Below, in pieces: positions 6,289-9,977 of a stretch of DNA of 9,977 nt (its first letter is position 1; every line of letters begins with the position of its first letter). The translations under genes were made by a program, and so were the position numbers. The notes under the pieces are model-generated. The model had not been told where the DNA came from and did no database searches. It worked only from the letters and a program-made list of their open reading frames with translations. Origin of the DNA: Nitrospira sp. (lineage in GTDB: Bacteria; Nitrospirota; Nitrospiria; Nitrospirales; Nitrospiraceae); assembly GCA_025363325.1 (NCBI GenBank), contig JANYEF010000099.1, forward strand, positions 1 through 9,977. The letters run 5' to 3'.

Positions 6289-6352
6289 GGGTTCGAGGTC
6301 CGAAGTTCGAGGTTTTCGGAACTTCGAACCCCGAACTTCGAACCTCTGATCG
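6289..6352 (+). repeat. Family B palindromic repeat, copy 1, upstream of the flavoprotein gene
   Basis: The element is made of alternating GTTCGAGG-like and CTTCGAAC-like units that fold on themselves. A 48-base core at 6305-6352 matches 7702-7749 at 44 positions, including 27 identical bases in a row, and both end in GATCG. This copy has an extra half unit in front (GTTCGAGGTCCGAA, 6291-6304). A separate CGCGCGAGAC box at 6273-6282 precedes it, and the same ten bases occur at 7657-7666 before copy 2. Confidence 0.8.
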
Positions 6353-6411
6353 CCCCCTTCTTACGTGGCTCAGGTGTGAAAGGCTTCATGGGCACAAACA
6401 GTGGGGTACAG

Positions 6412-7647
6412 ATGAAGATCGCCATTGTCGGCGGAGGACCGGCCGGGCTCATGGCCGCGGAGGCGGCGAGTGCCGCCGGAGCGCAGGTCGATCTCTATGA
6501 CGCCATGGCGTCGGTCGGTCGGAAGTTTCTTCTGGCGGGGAAAGGTGGCCTGAATTTGACACATTCGGAACCGTCTGAGAAATTTCTCTCGCGCTATGGG
6601 TCACGTCGCGTGCAGATCGAGCCGCTGCTGGCATCGTTCGGGCCTGATGCGCTCCGAACCTGGGCCCGTGGACTCGGCATCAACACATTTGTGGGCTCTT
6701 CCGGGCGCGTGTTTCCCAAGGATCTCAAGGCGGCGCCGCTGTTGCGCGCGTGGCTCCGCCGATTGCGCCAGGCCGGTGTGCGGTTCCACATGCGTCATCG
6801 GTGGTCCGGCTGGAACGAGCAGGGGGCTCTGCGTTTTGCCACGCCGGAGGAAGACCTCTCTGTCCAGGCCGATGCAGTGGTACTTGCGCTTGGAGGAGGT
6901 AGTTGGCCGAAGCTCGGGTCCGATGGAGGGTGGGTACCGCTGTTGGCAGAACGTGGGATTCACATTGCGCCGTTGCAGTCTGCGAACTGCGGCTTCGACG
7001 TGGGCTGGAGCGAGCATTTTCGAACGAAGTTTGCCGGGCACCCGGTCAAGTCAGTGGCCATTGTTATGCGGAACGATACCGGTGCCGAGTCCTGGCATCC
7101 GGGGGAATTCGTGATCACGGAGACCGGCGTGGAAGGCGGCGTGATGTACGCGGTGTCTGCCTCTCTTCGCGACGAGATCCTGGCCAGGGGAGTGGCCACG
7201 TTACGCCTCGACCTGACGCCTGACCGAGACGTGCCGCGCCTAACTCACGACTTATCTCGGCCGCGTGGCAAACGTACCATGGCGACGCATCTTCAGCGGC
7301 AGGCACATATCGAAGGCGTGAAGGCGGGGCTGCTTCGTGAAGTGGTCTCGAAAGAAGATTTTGCAGACCCGGCCCGTCTGGCCGCTGCGATTAAAGCGTT
7401 GCCGCTGCGACTTATCGCACCGCGCCCGCTAGAGGAAGCGATCAGCACGGCTGGTGGAGTTACCTTCGAAGCACTCAACGCACGGTTGATGATCCGCGCG
7501 CTGCCGGGAATTTTCTGTGCCGGAGAAATGTTGGATTGGGAGGCGCCGACCGGCGGATATCTGCTCACCGCCTGTTTCGCTACAGGACGAGCGGCGGGAG
7601 ACGGAGCTGTTGCCTGGCTCAAAGAAAGTGGAAGACGTGAGGCGTGA
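6412..7647 (+). CDS. FAD-dependent flavoprotein of the HI0933/BaiN family (PP_4765-type subgroup)
   Basis: The product from the ATG at 6412 is 411 residues and begins MKIAIVGGGPAGLMAAE, the FAD-binding Rossmann motif at the very N-terminus, as usual for the family. GRKFLLAGKGGLNLTHSE (36-53) is the family signature, and the closing FAD-contact segment CAGEMLDWEAPTGGYLL (369-385) with the ATGRAAG helix resembles the TIGR03862 (PP_4765) subgroup, whose substrate is not known. I expect a cytoplasmic oxidoreductase using NAD(P)H. The same frame is open back to 6256, but that stretch translates Family B repeat DNA, so it is not coding. An in-frame ATG at 6388 with a weak GAAAGG is a possible alternative start. 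The gene stands alone, convergent with accA. Confidence 0.85.
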   Translation: MKIAIVGGGPAGLMAAEAASAAGAQVDLYDAMASVGRKFLLAGKGGLNLTHSEPSEKFLSRYGSRRVQIEPLLASFGPDALRTWARGLGINTFVGSSGRVFPKDLKAAPLLRAWLRRLRQAGVRFHMRHRWSGWNEQGALRFATPEEDLSVQADAVVLALGGGSWPKLGSDGGWVPLLAERGIHIAPLQSANCGFDVGWSEHFRTKFAGHPVKSVAIVMRNDTGAESWHPGEFVITETGVEGGVMYAVSASLRDEILARGVATLRLDLTPDRDVPRLTHDLSRPRGKRTMATHLQRQAHIEGVKAGLLREVVSKEDFADPARLAAAIKALPLRLIAPRPLEEAISTAGGVTFEALNARLMIRALPGIFCAGEMLDWEAPTGGYLLTACFATGRAAGDGAVAWLKESGRREA

Positions 7648-7683
7648 GCCGCTAGGCGCGCGAGACTTGCGGGAAAAGCGGGA

Positions 7684-7764
7684 CGAGCGAGACTGAGGAG
7701 GGTTCGAGGTTTTCGGAACTTCGAACCCAGAACTTCGAACTCCGGATCGAGACTGTCTCGCTCG
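7684..7764. repeat. Family B palindromic repeat, copy 2, between two convergent genes
   Basis: Outer arms CGAGCGAGAC (7684-7693) and GTCTCGCTCG (7755-7764) pair perfectly over ten bases. Inside, GGTTCGA (7701-7707) pairs with TCGAACC (7721-7727), and the intervening bases continue the stem around a TTCG-containing loop. The stop of the flavoprotein gene (7647) and the stop of accA (7767-7769) lie on either side. The element could act as a two-way terminator or mRNA end protector, though no T-run follows it. Confidence 0.75.
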
Positions 7765-7766
7765 GC

Positions 7767-8735
7767 TTATTGAGGAGAAACGACAAGCCCGTTGACGGCT
7801 CCGATGGATCGGTATTTCTGGTCGCGTTGAGTCAGCAACTGAGGGAGGGAGAGGTCGTTGAGCTGGGCGAGTTGGTTACTGAGGGCTTTGGCGACCCGCT
7901 CGGTGATGGCATTGGGATCTCGATGGGCGCCGCCAAGGGGTTCCGGAATCACTTCATCGACGATATGCAGGTCGACGAGGTCTTTCGCCGTCATCTTCAG
8001 GGCGGAGGCGGCATCAGGAACTTTAGCTGGATCGTCCCACAGGATCGCGGCGCAGCCTTCCGGCGAAATCACCGAATAGACTCCATGCTCCAACATGAGG
8101 ACGCGATCTGAGACGCCCAATGCGAGTGCCCCGCCGCTGCCGCCTTCACCGATGACGATGGAAATAATCGGGACTGCGAGCCGGGACATCACTAACAGAT
8201 TGCGGGCGATGGCTTCAGCCTGGCCGCGCTCTTCCGCGCCGATGCCGGGGTAGGCGCCTGGCGTGTCGATAAAAGTCACGATCGGGCGCCCAAACTTCTC
8301 GGCCATCCTCATGAGGCGCAGGGCCTTTCGGTAACCTTCTGGATTCGGCATCCCGAAGTTCCGTTGCATCCGTTCTTTGAGGGTTCTTCCTTTTTGATGG
8401 CCAATGACCATGATCGACCGGTCGTTGAATCGGGCGAAGCCTCCGACGATGGCACGATCGTCGCCAAACGAACGGTCTCCATGAAACTCAAGAAATTCCC
8501 TGAATAGATAACTGATGTAATCGAGGGTGCTGGGTCGTTGGGGATGCCGGGCGAGTTGTGTCCGCTGCCAGGGAGTCAGTTTGCTGTAGAGCGTATGTTC
8601 GACCTGGGCCAGCTTCATCCGCAGTTTGCGGATCTCGTCCTGGGGGGTCGATTTCCCGGTAGGAGCAGCCGCGAGTTTTTCGATCTTTTCTTCGATCTCG
8701 CGGATCGGCTTTTCAAACTCGAGATAATCGCGCAT
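7767..8735 (-). CDS. accA: Acetyl-CoA carboxylase carboxyltransferase subunit alpha (AccA)
   Basis: AccA joins AccD to form the carboxyltransferase that moves the carboxyl group from biotin on AccB to acetyl-CoA, giving malonyl-CoA, the first committed step of fatty-acid synthesis. The 322-residue protein has normal length (E. coli 319). It starts MRDYLEFEKPI like its relatives, then has the crotonase-fold motifs GRTLKERMQRNFGMPNPEGY (116-135), FIDTPGAYPG (155-164), the oxyanion-forming GEGGSGGALALG (196-207) and SPEGCAAILW (224-233). No zinc finger is present, as expected, since that lies in AccD. It follows dnaE by 120 bases on the minus strand, the same order as in E. coli. No Shine-Dalgarno sequence precedes the ATG; a Family A repeat ends only eight bases upstream. 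Confidence 0.97.
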   Translation of the reverse strand: MRDYLEFEKPIREIEEKIEKLAAAPTGKSTPQDEIRKLRMKLAQVEHTLYSKLTPWQRTQLARHPQRPSTLDYISYLFREFLEFHGDRSFGDDRAIVGGFARFNDRSIMVIGHQKGRTLKERMQRNFGMPNPEGYRKALRLMRMAEKFGRPIVTFIDTPGAYPGIGAEERGQAEAIARNLLVMSRLAVPIISIVIGEGGSGGALALGVSDRVLMLEHGVYSVISPEGCAAILWDDPAKVPDAASALKMTAKDLVDLHIVDEVIPEPLGGAHRDPNAITERVAKALSNQLAQLNDLSLPQLLTQRDQKYRSIGAVNGLVVSPQ

Positions 8736-8743
8736 AGTGAACT

Positions 8744-8827
8744 GGTTTGTTTGGTTTATCTGGTTTGTTTAGTTTGTTGGTTGAACGAAACTAATCTGAT
8801 GAACCCAATAAACAAAACAAACCAAAT
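8744..8827 (-). repeat. Family A palindromic repeat, copy 2, between dnaE and accA
   Basis: The main arms are 8758-8781 and 8804-8827, 24 bases with four mismatches, around a centre with TTGAACGAAACTAA (8781-8794) identical to copy 1. An extra GGTTT-rich half unit (8744-8757) extends one arm towards accA. Orientation relative to the downstream gene is the same as in copy 1: minus-strand stop, repeat, then minus-strand ATG. The repeat would form a stem-loop in the dnaE-accA intercistronic RNA. Confidence 0.8.
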
Positions 8828-8836
8828 GCACTACAT

Positions 8837-8856
8837 ACCGCTCTTAACTGAGCGGT
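8837..8856 (-). terminator. Small hairpin overlapping the dnaE stop codon
   Basis: ACCGCTC and GAGCGGT (8837-8843 and 8850-8856) form a perfect seven-pair stem with a six-base loop on either strand. One arm includes the last base of the dnaE TGA codon (8856-8858). No T-run follows on the minus strand, so it is more likely an attenuator, processing site or chance structure than an efficient terminator. Confidence 0.3.
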
Positions 8857-9977
8857 CAGGATAGCAGAAAAATGGCCCCTTTGCCTAGCACTTCTTCTAC
8901 GTCTGCCACAAAGCGTTCGCTGGGGGTGATCGTGAGGTGAGGAAGGGGGGCCGTCTCGGCTTCCAGCATTGAATCCATCCGCAACGTGAGCGACACCGTC
9001 GTGCTCCCCGGGTGATGCTGAAAGACTTCGCGGAGGCGGGGCAACTGTTCCGTCACGCCGGGGTGATCGGTCAGTCGAATGTGAACTCGCTTGATCGTCT
9101 GCGCTTGCACCTCGGCGAGCGGCTCGATCTTGATCCCTCGAATCTTTGTGCCTTTATCTCCCCGGTCCACCGTGCCCGTGATGCGCACGAGCCGTTCCGG
9201 CACAATGAGGTCGGCGGCATTCTTGTAGAGATCCGGAAAGACGATGACCTCCACCACGCCCACGAGGTCTTCCAGGGTGAGGTAGGCCATCCGGTCGCCC
9301 TTCTTGGTCAGCATGCTTTTGACGGTCGTAATGATTCCACAGAGTTTCACGTCTCGACCGTCCGATAATTCTGGCAAGCTGATGGTCGAGGCCGTGGCAA
9401 GCGCTTGGATAGTGGCTTCATAGCGCGCCAACGGATGGGAGGAAATATAGAAGCCGGTCAATTCCCGCTCGTGTTTCAACCGCTCGCTCTGGTCCCATTC
9501 TGGAATATTGGGAAGCGGTGGCGCGGCCAGATGTTCCGCAGAGTCTTGTCCATTCAGGTCATCACCGAAAATATTGGTCTGCCCCAGGTCCCGTTCGCGC
9601 TGCGCAGCCGCACCGTCCTCGACGGCTTGATCCAGGACCGCGGCCAGTTGAGAACGTTTCGCGCCGGTTGAATCAAACGCGCCGGTCTTGATCAGCCCTT
9701 CGAGCATGCGCTTGTTCACTTTGTGTAGATCGACGCGACGACAGAACTCAAAGAAGGACTTGAAGGGGCCGGTTGCATTCCGAATCTCGATGATCGATTC
9801 GACGGCACCTTCGCCGACATTCTTGATGGCCGCCAGGCCGAACCGGATGGCGCGGTCCACCACGGTAAAGTTCTTATGGCTTTCGTTGACGTCCGGGGGC
9901 AGGACCTTGATGTTGAGGTCGCGGCATTCCGTGAAGTAGCCGACGATCTTGTCGGCGTTGCCCATGTCGGTGGTCAT
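8856..9977 (-). CDS. dnaE: DNA polymerase III subunit alpha, C-terminal part (5' portion outside window)
   Basis: The visible 373 residues are the last third of the replicative polymerase alpha subunit (about 1,160 residues in E. coli). In order they show the end of the polymerase/fingers region (KIVGYFTECRDLNIKVLPPDVN, 10-31), the helix-hairpin-helix DNA-binding part (IRFGLAAIKNVGEGAV with FCRRVDLHKVNKRMLEGLIKTGAFD), the linker motif LKHERELTGFYISSHPL (167-183), an OB-fold (about 209-285, with AYLTLEDLVGVVEVIVFP) and the C-terminal domain that binds the tau subunit in relatives. The frame stays open to the window edge; the Met at the edge is internal, not the start. The gene precedes accA on the same strand with 120 bases between them, containing a hairpin at the stop and a Family A repeat. 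Confidence 0.95.
   Translation of the reverse strand: MTTDMGNADKIVGYFTECRDLNIKVLPPDVNESHKNFTVVDRAIRFGLAAIKNVGEGAVESIIEIRNATGPFKSFFEFCRRVDLHKVNKRMLEGLIKTGAFDSTGAKRSQLAAVLDQAVEDGAAAQRERDLGQTNIFGDDLNGQDSAEHLAAPPLPNIPEWDQSERLKHERELTGFYISSHPLARYEATIQALATASTISLPELSDGRDVKLCGIITTVKSMLTKKGDRMAYLTLEDLVGVVEVIVFPDLYKNAADLIVPERLVRITGTVDRGDKGTKIRGIKIEPLAEVQAQTIKRVHIRLTDHPGVTEQLPRLREVFQHHPGSTTVSLTLRMDSMLEAETAPLPHLTITPSERFVADVEEVLGKGAIFLLS

Noticed and set aside
6256..6411. 52-residue N-terminal extension of the flavoprotein
   Set aside because: It translates Family B repeat DNA, and the FAD motif of this family normally lies at the very N-terminus, as it does from the ATG at 6412.
5737..8827. CRISPR array made of the Family A or B repeats
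   Set aside because: Copies are singletons kilobases apart with no regular spacers, and no cas genes are present.

Overview
The window looks like ordinary chromosomal DNA (no plasmid, phage or large island signature) from a moderately GC-rich bacterium. My best guess is a Nitrospira-like member of the Nitrospirota. This is inferred from the gene types, the dnaE-accA neighbourhood and the style of the dispersed palindromic repeats, and no rRNA or other marker in the window proves it.

Layout. Bases 1-333 hold the tail of an unidentified gene and a 51-codon small ORF with a near-ideal ribosome binding site. Bases 334-1728 (+) encode a DUF3422 protein with two C-terminal membrane helices. After a 221-base gap with one strong hairpin come crcB/fluC, a fluoride channel (1950-2333, +), and a DUF190 PII-like protein (2337-2702, +), which form a tight two-gene operon. 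A short remnant of an IS3-type transposase OrfA (2793-2885) sits directly before galE (2892-3911, +). A small P-loop ATPase of STAND/archaeal-ATPase type follows (3940-4770, +). The next two genes run on the minus strand: a secreted phosphoesterase (4830-5720) and, upstream of it, a 109-residue protein of unknown function (5826-6155). A HI0933/BaiN-like flavoprotein (6412-7647, +) lies between two copies of a palindromic repeat. The right end is minus-strand housekeeping DNA: accA (7767-8735), preceded by the C-terminal part of dnaE (8856-9977, cut by the window edge).

How the genes work together. Three modules have a clear logic: fluoride export (crcB + DUF190), UDP-sugar interconversion (galE), and the dnaE-accA pair linking replication and fatty-acid synthesis genes, an order also seen in E. 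coli. The other genes appear to be independent units.

The most distinctive non-coding content is two families of dispersed repeats. Family A (5737-5806 and 8744-8827) is an imperfect palindrome rich in GTTTG with a conserved 14-base centre. Both copies lie in the same orientation between a minus-strand stop codon and the next minus-strand start codon. Family B (6289-6352 and 7684-7764) is built on GTTCGAGG/CTTCGAAC and flanks the flavoprotein gene. I do not see a convincing new multi-gene system; the repeats are the best lead for something undescribed.
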